Source: Anaerolineales bacterium
GTDB lineage: Bacteria > Chloroflexota > Anaerolineae > Anaerolineales > JABWBV01
Assembly (NCBI GenBank): GCA_027019845.1
Contig: JALUWE010000196.1
Span: 1-13,403, forward strand
Direction of reading: 5' to 3'
DNA length: 13,403 bases
How positions within the stretch are numbered: the first letter of the stretch is position 1; every line of letters starts with the position of its first letter. This document shows positions 5,814 to 13,186 of this stretch, piece after piece. The translations under genes and the position numbers were made by a program. The notes beneath the pieces are model-generated. The model searched no databases. It had not been told where the DNA came from and was given only the letters and a program-made list of their open reading frames with translations.

Positions 5814-7002
5814 CAGCACCACCTCCTAACGGCAGGCATAGCAAGAGTTGTGCGCCGCCGCCGGGCCGGGTTTCGAGTTTCAGATCGCCGCCCAATTGCG
5901 CGGCCCGCTCGCGAATGCCGCGCAGCCCGAAACCGCTTTCTGTTTCCCGTTCGGACAGCCCTACCCCGTTGTCGCTCACCCGTAGTGTGATCACGCCATC
6001 CTGCTGTGAGACCTGCATCCAGACCTGATCGGCGCGGGCGTGCTTCTGCACGTTGGTGAGCGACTCCTGCGCGGTGCGGTATAGCGCCAGCCGGTGCGCG
6101 GCGGAGAGGCCGGGCAGGTCGCCAGGCAACAGCAGATGGACAGCGATGCCGGTGGCCCGCTCGAATTCGGCGGCCAGCCGTTGGAGGGAGACGCCGAGGG
6201 GCAGGTCCGCCTCCAGGGGTTCGCGCAGGGTAGCCACGGTCTGGCGCAGCTCCTGCAAGGCTGCGCGCACCTGCTCGCGTACGGTGGCGGCCATGTGTTC
6301 GGCCTTGTCCGGGTCGTGCCGGATCAGGCGCTGCACACCCTCCAGTTGCACCGCGGCCACAGTCAGGCGGTGGCCGATGGTGTCGTGCATTTCACGCGCC
6401 AGGCGGTTGCGTTCCTCGGCCACGGCCAGGGTCTCGGCCTGGGCGGCGTATTCCTGCAACTTGCGATGCGCGGTTTGCAGCTCTTCGAGCAAACGCTGGC
6501 TCTCCTGCCGGGCCTGGTTGGCCTGCCGGGTGGCGTTGGCAAAGGTGATGAAGAAGAAAAATCCGGCCAGGTAGATGGGCATGGTGATCAGCGCGGTGGC
6601 GAGATTGGTGCCCGCCAGCAGGATCACGATCATGGCGATGATGAAAGCCGCTATCCAGGCGTTCGCCGCGCGGCGCGGCAGCACCATGGTGGCCTCGATG
6701 CTGAGCACGTAGAACCAGATGATGTAAAACGTGAGGGAGGGATGCCACAGAAACAGCGTCACGGTAATGGCCGTCTGAACCAGCAGGTACAGGTGCGCCC
6801 AGCGGTGTCCAAGCCCCTCGTAGCACCCCGAAAATGTGGCCGCCAGCGCGAGAAACACGACCGTCAGCGCCAGCGTCGGCCAGAAATTCGGCCAGCCGTT
6901 CAGGTAAACGATGGCTACCCCCGGAATGCCGATGGCGGCCATCGCCAAAACGTCCACGATCTCGGACAGGAATTTCCAGGTTCGGCGGAGAAAGGGCATC
7001 AT
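5806..7002 (-). CDS. Membrane sensor histidine kinase (HisKA_3, NarX/DesK/LiaS class)
   Basis: A 398-aa kinase. Residues ~14-154 contain about five or six hydrophobic segments (roughly 16-34, 41-58, 70-86, 90-107, 113-132, 135-154) with short loops, so the sensor is embedded in the membrane rather than a large external domain. A Gln/Glu/Arg-rich probable coiled coil (155-195) leads to the HisKA_3 motif 'AEERNRLAREMHDTIGHRLT', with H206 the phosphorylated residue. The ATPase domain has the N box 'QESLTNVQKHA' (312-322), G1 'DNGVGL' (344-349) and 'GFGLRGIRERA' (357-367). All kinase motifs look intact. The start is the double ATG at 7002/6999; its ribosome site is weak, with only a GGAG 12 bases upstream. 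It overlaps its partner regulator by 8 bp. The input signal is unknown; membrane or envelope state is typical of the class. Confidence 0.92.
   Translation of the reverse strand: MMPFLRRTWKFLSEIVDVLAMAAIGIPGVAIVYLNGWPNFWPTLALTVVFLALAATFSGCYEGLGHRWAHLYLLVQTAITVTLFLWHPSLTFYIIWFYVLSIEATMVLPRRAANAWIAAFIIAMIVILLAGTNLATALITMPIYLAGFFFFITFANATRQANQARQESQRLLEELQTAHRKLQEYAAQAETLAVAEERNRLAREMHDTIGHRLTVAAVQLEGVQRLIRHDPDKAEHMAATVREQVRAALQELRQTVATLREPLEADLPLGVSLQRLAAEFERATGIAVHLLLPGDLPGLSAAHRLALYRTAQESLTNVQKHARADQVWMQVSQQDGVITLRVSDNGVGLSERETESGFGLRGIRERAAQLGGDLKLETRPGGGAQLLLCLPLGGGADA
5820..5827 (-). promoter_or_regulatory. Shine-Dalgarno that selects the ATG of the response regulator
   Basis: On the minus strand TTAGGAGGTGGTGCTGATG places AGGAGG about eight bases before the ATG at 5813. 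The upstream in-frame GTG codons fall in or against this site, so the ATG is the better start. Confidence 0.7.
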
Positions 7003-7074
7003 GGTTTAATCTTACTCCATTTTTGTGGTAACTGCTTCTTCGCCCGCTGGCGAATTCCATTCACCGGCTGCGGG

Positions 7075-7104
7075 CCTGAAACCCGCTGAAAACGGGTTGA
7101 AACC
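7075..7104. repeat. Small stem-loop in the divergent promoter region
   Basis: The 219-bp gap 7003-7221 separates the divergent kinase and TPR genes. It contains AACCCG (7080-7085), a CTGAAAA loop, and CGGGTT (7093-7098), flanked by short direct words CTGAAA/TTGAAA. It resembles REP-like intergenic hairpins and has no T-tract. TATCAT at 7182-7187 could be a -10 box for the TPR gene, but no matching -35 hexamer is visible. Nothing else is recognised in this gap. Confidence 0.4.
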
Positions 7105-7221
7105 TTGTGCGCAGTGCCTTTCCAACGCACTTCCTTGGCCCAACTGGTGGTTTCAATCTCCCCAATCCCGGCACGATGGGGTATCATTACAACACAACGA
7201 GTTCCAGGACGAAACAACCCC

Positions 7222-9186
7222 ATGGCACGAAGAAAAATCCGACGCAAGAAAACACCCGATCAGCTGCCCCAAAAGCCGGAAATCTGGCAGGTGGCCTTTC
7301 GTGAGCTGCGCACCTGGATCGTGCCGCCGGACGAGGAGCCGTACCGCCCCTTTGGGATGCTGGTGCTCAACCTGACCCGCGAGATGATCCAGGGCTTGAA
7401 ATTGTTCGAGTTCGAGCCTGAACCCGACGAAGTGGCAACGCAACTCATGGAGGTGATCCGGCACCCGGAGAAACACGTGAGTCGCAAGGGATACCGGCCA
7501 AAGGAAATTCGTTTCGACAATGAGCACATGGCCGAGGCACTCAAAGAGCGATTCGCCGCGTGGGGTATCCGCCTTACGGTCGCGCCCCTCGTGGAGGTCG
7601 CCGGACACATTTTCAATGATTTTGAAGAGCATCTGCGTGGAGGCCCCGACATCCCCGGGCTGTTGAGCGTGCCGGGGGTAACGCCGGAACTGATAGGCGA
7701 CCTGTTCGAGGCCGCGGCCGCGCTCTACCGGGCCGCTCCCTGGGAGCGCATAAGCGACGAACACACCTTCGCCATCACCGTACCCCCCGAAAAGAAGCCC
7801 CGTTTCCTCAAGCTGATGGGCTACGCCGGCATCCAATACGGCCTGGCAACCTACAAACGCTGGGAGGACATCGAGCAACTGTACATGATGGTCGATGACG
7901 TGGCAGAGGGCCTTCCCGAAGACGGGGGACACTCTTTCCTGTTCCACGACGTGACCACCACGCCGTTCGACGATCTGGAAGCCATCGAGGAATACGGCTG
8001 GGAGGTGGCGGGCGAAGAAGCCTACCCGGTACCCGTCGTGTTCCACCGTGATGGCAGCGTGTCGCGCCCCACCAAACAAGACCTGCTGTGGTACCGGGCC
8101 GCGATTCGGGGCCTGCTGGCCTTCTTGGAAAAACATCTGAAACCCCGCGGCGTGGACAAATTCCAGGACACCGAAGCAGACGTAACGGTCGACACCCATG
8201 CCGGGCAGGTGCGGGTACACATCCGATACCCTGGCGGCACCTTGCCCCCCGAACTGCGACCGGTACTCACGCCGGAGTGGGGCGCGGCGGACGATGACGA
8301 AGACGACGATCTGCCGCCCCTGCCCGACCGCCGCGCCATGGAGGGCATGATGCGCGTCTTTGGCGGCGGCTCGTTCGACGATCCGGCCTTGAACGAAGCC
8401 CAGGACCTGATGTACCAGGCCTGGGAGGAGACCAACCCGGCCCGGCGCATCAACCTGGCACACCGGGCGCTTTCCATCTCCGAGCATTGCGCCGACGCTT
8501 ACGTGCTGCTGGCCGAGGAGGAGGCCGACAACATCGCCCGCGCGCTGGAGTTGTATAAAAAAGGCATGGAGGCCGGGGAGCGTGCCCTGGGGAAAGACTA
8601 CTTCGAGAAATATGAAGGCCACTTCTGGGGGCTGTTGGAAACCCGGCCCTACATGCGCGCCCGCGAGGGGTACGCCCGTTTTTTGGCGCAAATCGGGCGC
8701 ACCGAGGAGGCTATCGAGCATTACCGCGACATGCTGCGCCTCAACCCCGCCGACAACCAGGGCAACCGCTACGCGCTGCTCGCCCTGCTCCTGCAATCGA
8801 ACCGCTTCGACCAGGCTCAGACATTGCTGGACCAATACGCCGAAGACGGCCTGGCCGACTTCGTATACACCCGCGCGCTGCTGGCCTTCCGCAAACATGG
8901 CGATTCGCCCGAAGCCCGCGCCGCCCTCCAGGAGGCACTGGAAGTGAACGAGCACGTGCCCCTTTACCTGACCGGGCGCCGGGCTATCCCGGTCAAACCC
9001 CCGGAGTACATCGTGTGGGGCGGCCATGAGGAAGCCATTCTGTACGCCGGTGCCCACCTGCCACACTGGCGCCGCATACGCGGCGCGCTCGCCTGGCTCG
9101 AAACCCAAACCGGCCTGGGGAAGAAACCGAAGCGCAAAAAACGCACCAAACGCGGCCGCCGCGGCTCCCGGCGCAAAAAATCTTGA
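7222..9186 (+). CDS. Large multidomain TPR protein with ST7-like repeat region
   Basis: A 654-aa soluble protein. Residues 1-12 are very basic (MARRKIRRKK). Residues ~20-135 ('IWQVAFRELRTWIVPPDEEPYRPFGMLVLNL...') and ~155-305 ('LFEAAAALYRAAPWERISDEHTFAI...') look like two conserved domains of unknown function, resembling those databases list as DUF6930 and DUF7309; I am moderately sure of this. An acidic linker follows (DDDEDDD, 358-363). Residues ~385-580 are alpha-helical repeats: 'ADAYVLLAEEEADNIARALELYKKGMEAGERALG' and 'GHFWGLLETRPYMRAREGYARFLAQIGRTEEAIEHYRDMLRLNPADNQGNRYALLALLL' are TPR units, recalling the ST7 family. The tail (634-654) is dense in Lys/Arg and could bind nucleic acid. 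There is no signal peptide or membrane segment. The start is ATG 7222; in-frame TTG/GTG codons upstream are less convincing. It is a single gene convergent with the exporter operon (22 bp gap). TPRs suggest a scaffold; no catalytic motif was seen. Confidence 0.75.
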   Translation: MARRKIRRKKTPDQLPQKPEIWQVAFRELRTWIVPPDEEPYRPFGMLVLNLTREMIQGLKLFEFEPEPDEVATQLMEVIRHPEKHVSRKGYRPKEIRFDNEHMAEALKERFAAWGIRLTVAPLVEVAGHIFNDFEEHLRGGPDIPGLLSVPGVTPELIGDLFEAAAALYRAAPWERISDEHTFAITVPPEKKPRFLKLMGYAGIQYGLATYKRWEDIEQLYMMVDDVAEGLPEDGGHSFLFHDVTTTPFDDLEAIEEYGWEVAGEEAYPVPVVFHRDGSVSRPTKQDLLWYRAAIRGLLAFLEKHLKPRGVDKFQDTEADVTVDTHAGQVRVHIRYPGGTLPPELRPVLTPEWGAADDDEDDDLPPLPDRRAMEGMMRVFGGGSFDDPALNEAQDLMYQAWEETNPARRINLAHRALSISEHCADAYVLLAEEEADNIARALELYKKGMEAGERALGKDYFEKYEGHFWGLLETRPYMRAREGYARFLAQIGRTEEAIEHYRDMLRLNPADNQGNRYALLALLLQSNRFDQAQTLLDQYAEDGLADFVYTRALLAFRKHGDSPEARAALQEALEVNEHVPLYLTGRRAIPVKPPEYIVWGGHEEAILYAGAHLPHWRRIRGALAWLETQTGLGKKPKRKKRTKRGRRGSRRKKS

Positions 9187-9208
9187 GCCGCCCCGGCCAG
9201 CCCACCGG

Positions 9209-10429
9209 CTACTCATACCGGAAACGCCACACCCCCACCCCCAAAAACAACATCCCAAACCCGATCAGCACACCCACCTCGGGCAGCACGGCCTGCACCC
9301 CCAGCCCGCGGGTGACGATGTCGTGGAAGCCCTGCATCCCCCAATAGGTGGGCAGCGCCTTCGCCAGCGTTTGCATCCACGCCGGCACGATTTCTATCGG
9401 CCACCACGCGCCCCCCAGCGAGGCCAGCGCCATGATCGAGATCGTGCCGGCCGCGTTGGCCTGCGCCACGGTGCGCGCCAGCGCGGCCACCATCAGCCCC
9501 AGCGCGGTGCCCGCGAAGCCGTAGGCCAGCAACATAGCGGCCAACGCCAGCGGCGCCTGCCCCCAATTCACGCCGAACGCGAACTGCCCGGCCAACACCA
9601 TGATCGCCATCTGCACCAGCGCGCCCAGGAAGATTCCGGCCAGCTTGCCGCCCAAAATCGTGCCCTTGCCCACCGGCATCACCAGCAGACGGCGCAGCGT
9701 GCCTTCGTCGCGCTCCACCAGCAGGGACGCGCCGCCCCCGAAGGTGAAGAACAAGGCATACATCACCAGCATCCCCGGCGAGGACTGGCTGGCCCCAATC
9801 GGGATGTCCGGCCCGGACTCCAGCCGCGTGACCGGCTGCGCTGCGACCACCACGGGCGCGCCCGCGGCCCAGGCGGTTTCCGCTCGCTCGAACGCTTGCT
9901 GGCGGTACGCCGCCCGCGCGGAGTCCCCCACCGCGCTCGTCACCCCGACCTGATCGGCCACCCGCAGCGAGAAGTCCGCCACGGCCAGCGAAGCGGACAA
10001 TTCCGCGGCCGCCGCGGCCACGGACTCCTGCAAAAGCTGGGCGGTGCTGATCTGTTCGGGGTTCTGGCGGAAGGTCAGGGTCACAGAATCCCCGCGCTGG
10101 AGCGCATCGCCGAACCCGGCGGGGATGGTCAGGGCCGCGGGGGCCTCCCCGGCTTCGACCGCTTCCCGCGCGGTCTCCCGCGGGCTGATTTGCACCTCGA
10201 GCAGGGGGTCTGCTTCCAGGCGTGCGATCAGGTTCGCGCTCCACGGGCTGCCGTCTTCGTCCACCACGGGCAGGGGCCAGCTGGCCGGCGCGTCCTCCGG
10301 CCCCAGCCCCTCCATGGCCTGCCCCAGCACGAAGGTGAACAACAGCGGCATCAGAATCGAAAACAGGAACGTGGAGCGGGAGGTGTACGTGGTTTTGAGG
10401 TACAGAAGGGCAATGGTGAGGAGTTTCAT
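9209..10429 (-). CDS. ABC-2 type exporter permease (second permease of the operon)
   Basis: A 406-aa membrane subunit, last gene of the exporter operon. Layout is that of ABC2_membrane_3 permeases: one membrane helix near the N-terminus (~20-38), a large external domain (~40-215), then about five helices (~220-238, 258-283, 293-315, 325-345, 382-400). The cytoplasmic coupling motif 'VERDEGTLRRLLVMPV' (238-253) and 'GGAWWPIEIVPAWMQTLAKALPTYWGMQGF' (339-368) are characteristic. It should pair with the other permease at 10501-11784 and the ATPase, as YbhR/YbhS do with YbhF in E. coli. The substrate cannot be told; drugs, ions or lipids are all known for the class. The ATG at 10429 has no visible ribosome binding site; upstream lies a run of ATTGG-type repeats. 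The stop is 22 bp from the end of the convergent TPR gene. Confidence 0.9.
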   Translation of the reverse strand: MKLLTIALLYLKTTYTSRSTFLFSILMPLLFTFVLGQAMEGLGPEDAPASWPLPVVDEDGSPWSANLIARLEADPLLEVQISPRETAREAVEAGEAPAALTIPAGFGDALQRGDSVTLTFRQNPEQISTAQLLQESVAAAAAELSASLAVADFSLRVADQVGVTSAVGDSARAAYRQQAFERAETAWAAGAPVVVAAQPVTRLESGPDIPIGASQSSPGMLVMYALFFTFGGGASLLVERDEGTLRRLLVMPVGKGTILGGKLAGIFLGALVQMAIMVLAGQFAFGVNWGQAPLALAAMLLAYGFAGTALGLMVAALARTVAQANAAGTISIMALASLGGAWWPIEIVPAWMQTLAKALPTYWGMQGFHDIVTRGLGVQAVLPEVGVLIGFGMLFLGVGVWRFRYE

Positions 10430-10437
10430 GTTGGGTA

Positions 10438-10480
10438 TTGGATATTGGGGTAATTGGGTAATTGGGTAATTGGGTAATTA
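10438..10480. repeat. 8-bp tandem repeat (TAATTGGG) between the two permease genes
   Basis: TAATTGGG occurs in register at 10451, 10459 and 10467, followed by TAATTA, and is preceded by related words TTGGGTATTGGATATTGGGG. The rest of the gap ends in a short direct duplication of GATTCTC (10489-10502) that runs into the stop codon of the upstream permease gene. The array occupies most of the 71-bp spacer and lies where the ribosome binding site of the downstream permease gene would be expected. Confidence 0.8.
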
Positions 10481-10500
10481 CGCTCTACGATTCTCGATTC

Positions 10501-11784
10501 TCACCGCACGAAGCGGCGGTTGAACAACAGCACGGCCAGGGCGAAGAAGGCCGCGGCCATGGCGAACAGCACGCCCGCGTGCGGCAGAATGTCGGGCAGG
10601 GCGAGGTGGTTGAGGGTCAGGTTGACGAACCCTTCCAGGGCCCAACGGTTGACGGTCAGTTTGCTGAGGGCGGCCAGCGCGGCGGGGAGGGCGCGGTAGT
10701 CGATGAAGTTGCCGCCCAGGATGGCGAACACCAGCGTGATGGCCGTGCCCAGCACCCCGGCCTGGTTCACGTCGCGGGCAAAGGAGGCCACGAACGCGCC
10801 CAGGCTGGTGGCCGCGGCCACGGTCGCCAGGGCCAGCAGCGCGATCCCCAGCGGGGATTTGCCCCAATCCACGCCGAAGAAGACCCAGGAGGCCAGCACC
10901 AGCACCGCGAATTGCAGCAGACCGGTCAGAAACGCGCCGCCGATCTTGCCCAGCAGGATGGCCGCGCGGCTGGTCGGGGTGGTCATCAGCCGGTGCAGCG
11001 TGCCGTCGCGCTCCTCTTCCAGGATGGAGCGCGTGCCGTCGAACACCGCGAACATCAGGAAGAAGATCGCCATGCTGGGGACGAAGTAGTTGAGCAGATT
11101 GAGGTCCTCGGCCTGGCCTTGTAGTTCGGCCCGGATGGCGATGCGCTCTCGCTGGCCTGCGGTTTCCGCGAAGGCGGCGTTTTCAGCCGCCAGGATGTCG
11201 CCCAGGTCGTCCAGCTTTGCCAGCACCCCGGCAGGAGGCGGTCCCCCCGCGTTTTGCAGGGCGGCGGTCAACTGCTCCACCGCCACCTGGTTGGCGATCA
11301 CCACGCTGTTGAATCCGCTGGCGATGCGGCGCACCACCCCGCGAATGATCGCCGGGGAGAGGCTGGCCGCGGGGTCGGTGTAGACCTCGATGGTGGTGGA
11401 GGCCTGCGCCTGGCCTGCGGTCAGTGCCCGGCTGAAATCGGGGGGGAGGTACAGCGCGCCGCGCGCTTCGCCCCGTTCGACCCGCTCGATGGCCGCGGTT
11501 TTGTCGTCCAGCAGGGTGACGCGGAAGAGGGGGTGGGGGCCTTCTGCGGCCTCTACTTCGATGCCGGTAACGATCTCGACGAAATCCGCGGCCAGGTCCC
11601 CTTGGTCCGCGTTGACGATGATCAGGGGAATTTCGCTGATGGGTGAGGTGTCACCGTTCTGGCCGCCGAAGGCCGCGCCCATCACGAAGGAGATCAGCAG
11701 CGGTGCGGCGATCATCAGCAGGATGGCGTTGCGGTCGCGGAAGCGGATCAGGGTGTCTTTGAGGGCAATGGTAAGAGATTTCAT
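10501..11784 (-). CDS. ABC-2 type exporter permease (first permease of the operon)
   Basis: A 427-aa membrane subunit, second gene of the exporter operon. An N-terminal cytoplasmic piece ('LTIALKDTLIRFRDRN') precedes helix 1 (~21-39); a large external domain follows (~40-230), with an alpha/beta start 'EIPLIIVNADQGDLA'. It is followed by about five helices (~232-250, 275-303, 311-335, 341-358, 403-420). The conserved 'EEERDGTLHRLMTTPTSRAAILLGK' (256-280) is the coupling segment of ABC2_membrane_3 permeases. It shares the layout of the other permease but is clearly different in sequence, so a heterodimer is likely. The ATG at 11784-11782 has no Shine-Dalgarno: the 162-bp gap to the ATPase gene is almost entirely a heptad repeat. 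Expression may rely on leaderless-like or structure-dependent initiation, which is inference. Confidence 0.9.
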   Translation of the reverse strand: MKSLTIALKDTLIRFRDRNAILLMIAAPLLISFVMGAAFGGQNGDTSPISEIPLIIVNADQGDLAADFVEIVTGIEVEAAEGPHPLFRVTLLDDKTAAIERVERGEARGALYLPPDFSRALTAGQAQASTTIEVYTDPAASLSPAIIRGVVRRIASGFNSVVIANQVAVEQLTAALQNAGGPPPAGVLAKLDDLGDILAAENAAFAETAGQRERIAIRAELQGQAEDLNLLNYFVPSMAIFFLMFAVFDGTRSILEEERDGTLHRLMTTPTSRAAILLGKIGGAFLTGLLQFAVLVLASWVFFGVDWGKSPLGIALLALATVAAATSLGAFVASFARDVNQAGVLGTAITLVFAILGGNFIDYRALPAALAALSKLTVNRWALEGFVNLTLNHLALPDILPHAGVLFAMAAAFFALAVLLFNRRFVR

Positions 11785-11786
11785 GG

Positions 11787-11943
11787 TTTCAGTGTTCAGT
11801 GTTCAGTGTTCAGTATTCAGTGTTCAGTATTCAGTATTCAGTGTTCAGTGTTCAGTATTCAGTGTTCAGTGTTCAGTGGGGGAACTGGATACTGGATACT
11901 GGATACTGGATACTGAATACTGGTTACTGGATACTGGATATTG
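11787..11943. repeat. Complete heptad element: 13 left units, GGG, 9 inverse units
   Basis: Bases 11787-11877 are thirteen heptads (GTTCAGT or ATTCAGT; the first is TTTCAGT). A GGG spacer (11878-11880) follows, then nine heptads from 11881 to 11943 beginning GGAACTG and continuing mainly as GATACTG, with single AATACTG, GTTACTG and GATATTG. The right arm is the approximate reverse complement of the left, so the element folds into a long hairpin with a G-rich tip. On the plus strand most mismatches become G-U pairs; on the minus strand they become A-C mismatches. The element runs from 3 bp after the ATPase stop to 2 bp before the permease ATG. Open frames through it are artefacts of a 21-nt periodicity. 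Confidence 0.9.
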
Positions 11944-11946
11944 GAA

Positions 11947-12897
11947 TCAGTCGCGCAAAGCGCGGCCGGTCAGGTGCAGGAAGACGGCTTCCAGGTCGGG
12001 TTCCTGGATGCGCAGGGATTTGATGGCGACTCCGGCCTGGGTCAGGTGTGCGATGACGGGCGGCAGCACCGCGTTGGCTTCCGGGGTCTGCACGATCAGG
12101 TGGCCGTTCTCGCCGAAGGCTTTGTCCACTCCGGGCAGTTTGCGTAGCGACGCGGCGCACGCTTCGATGGCGTGTTCGCCGCTGTCCACGTACAACTGCA
12201 CGGTGTCGAGTTCCCCAACGCGGCGGGTCAGCTCGGTCAGCGTACCCTGGGCGATCAGTTTGCCGTGGTCGATGATGCCGATGCGGTGGCTGAGTTCTTC
12301 GGCTTCTTCCATGTAGTGGGTGGTGTAGAGCACGGTCATGCCCTGGGCGTTGAGTTGTTTGACCGTGTCCAGGATGCGGCGGCGGGATTGCGGGTCGATG
12401 CCGACGGTGGGTTCGTCCATGAAGATGATTTTTGGCCGGTGCAGCAGGCCGACCGCGATGTTCAGGCGGCGTTTCATCCCGCCGGAGAAGGTGCTCACTT
12501 TGTCGTCTGCCCGCTCGGTCAGGCCGGCCAGCTCGAGGGCCGCGGCCACACGTTCGTGGAGCGTTTTCCCGCGCAGGCCGTACATCTTCCCCCAGAAGCT
12601 GAGGTTCTCGCGGGCCGTGATGCTGGGGTAGAGGGCGATCTCCTGCGGCACCACACCGATCACTTCTTTGACGCGGTTGGCGTCTTCGACCACCGAATAG
12701 CCGTCGATGATGGCGTCCCCGCGGGTGGGGGTCAGCAGGCCGGTCAGCATGGAGATGGTGGTGGTTTTGCCCGCGCCGTTGGGGCCGAGCAGGCTGTAAA
12801 TCTCGCCCGCCGCGATCTGGAACGAGACGCCCTGCACGGCTTTGACTTCGCCGAAGTGTTTGTGCAGGTCTTGAGCGACGAGGATGGGGGAGGTCAT
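11947..12897 (-). CDS. ABC exporter ATP-binding subunit (NatA/DrrA/YbhF-like)
   Basis: A 316-aa cytoplasmic ATPase, first gene of the exporter operon. All motor motifs are present: Walker A 'GPNGAGKTT' (38-46), Q-loop Q85 in 'GVVPQEIALYPSITAREN', signature 'FSGGMKRRL' (137-145), Walker B 'IIFMDEP' (157-163) with catalytic E162, D-loop 'GIDPQSR' and switch H194 in 'TTHYMEEAEEL'. The C-terminal ~90 residues after 'GTLTELTRRVGELD' form the extra domain common in NatA/DrrA-type subunits. It should power export by the two permeases encoded downstream. The start is ATG 12897-12895, supported by GGAG seven bases upstream on the minus strand. No convincing promoter was found above it; the upstream sequence is another heptad element. 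Substrate unknown. Confidence 0.95.
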   Translation of the reverse strand: MTSPILVAQDLHKHFGEVKAVQGVSFQIAAGEIYSLLGPNGAGKTTTISMLTGLLTPTRGDAIIDGYSVVEDANRVKEVIGVVPQEIALYPSITARENLSFWGKMYGLRGKTLHERVAAALELAGLTERADDKVSTFSGGMKRRLNIAVGLLHRPKIIFMDEPTVGIDPQSRRRILDTVKQLNAQGMTVLYTTHYMEEAEELSHRIGIIDHGKLIAQGTLTELTRRVGELDTVQLYVDSGEHAIEACAASLRKLPGVDKAFGENGHLIVQTPEANAVLPPVIAHLTQAGVAIKSLRIQEPDLEAVFLHLTGRALRD

Positions 12898-12911
12898 AGG
12901 AAACTCCGGGG

Positions 12912-13019
12912 GGGCAGTGTTCAGTGTTCAGTTTTCAGTGTTCAGTGTTCAGTTTTCAGTGTACAGTGTTCAATGGGGGAACTGAATACTGAATACTGGT
13001 TACTGAATACTGGATACTG
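12912..13019. repeat. Complete heptad element: 9 left units, GGG, 6 inverse units
   Basis: Same design as the element at 11787-11943 with fewer units. The left arm 12912-12974 holds GTTCAGT and TTTCAGT heptads (edge units GGGCAGT, GTACAGT and GTTCAAT are mutated). GGG occupies 12975-12977. The right arm 12978-13019 begins GGAACTG and continues with AATACTG, GTTACTG and GATACTG. The GGGGGAACTG junction is identical in both elements. It lies directly upstream of the exporter ATPase gene, separated from its ATG by about 15 bp that contain the ribosome binding site, so it is probably in the 5' leader or promoter region of the operon. Confidence 0.88.
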
Positions 13020-13186
13020 GAAGAGTCGCCTACATGATAGCGCGGCCATGGTCACATCCGGTAGTGCCGGAGGTCACACGCGGGTCATATTCCCCTGTGG
13101 AGATGGTTGGATGGTTTGGATGGAGGGATTGGGAAGGCGTGCTAAATCGGGCTGTCCTTGACGAACGTGCTGCTGCGGCTGCCCGT

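Noticed and set aside
7105..7221. N-terminal extension of the TPR protein to TTG 7105
   Set aside because: The extra 39 residues run through the intergenic stem-loop region with no ribosome site, and the basic MARRKIRRKK start at 7222 looks natural.
7153..9258. 701-codon open frame on the minus strand opposite the TPR gene
   Set aside because: The plus-strand product has TPR and conserved-domain patterns, while the minus frame gives Val/Gly/Gln-rich sequence with no motif. Long antisense frames are expected in GC-rich genes.
9026..10453. 475-codon plus-strand open frame opposite the second permease
   Set aside because: The product is His/Arg/Gln-rich with no family pattern, and it overlaps two well-supported genes.
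11799..12023. Small protein with repeats 'FSVQYSV' and 'WILDTGY' in the heptad element
   Set aside because: The periodicity is simply three 7-bp units per 21 nt. There is no ribosome site and the tail runs antisense into the ATPase gene.
11787..13019. Rho-independent terminators at the heptad or palindrome hairpins
   Set aside because: None has a T-run after the stem in the direction of transcription, and one lies inside an operon between co-functional genes.
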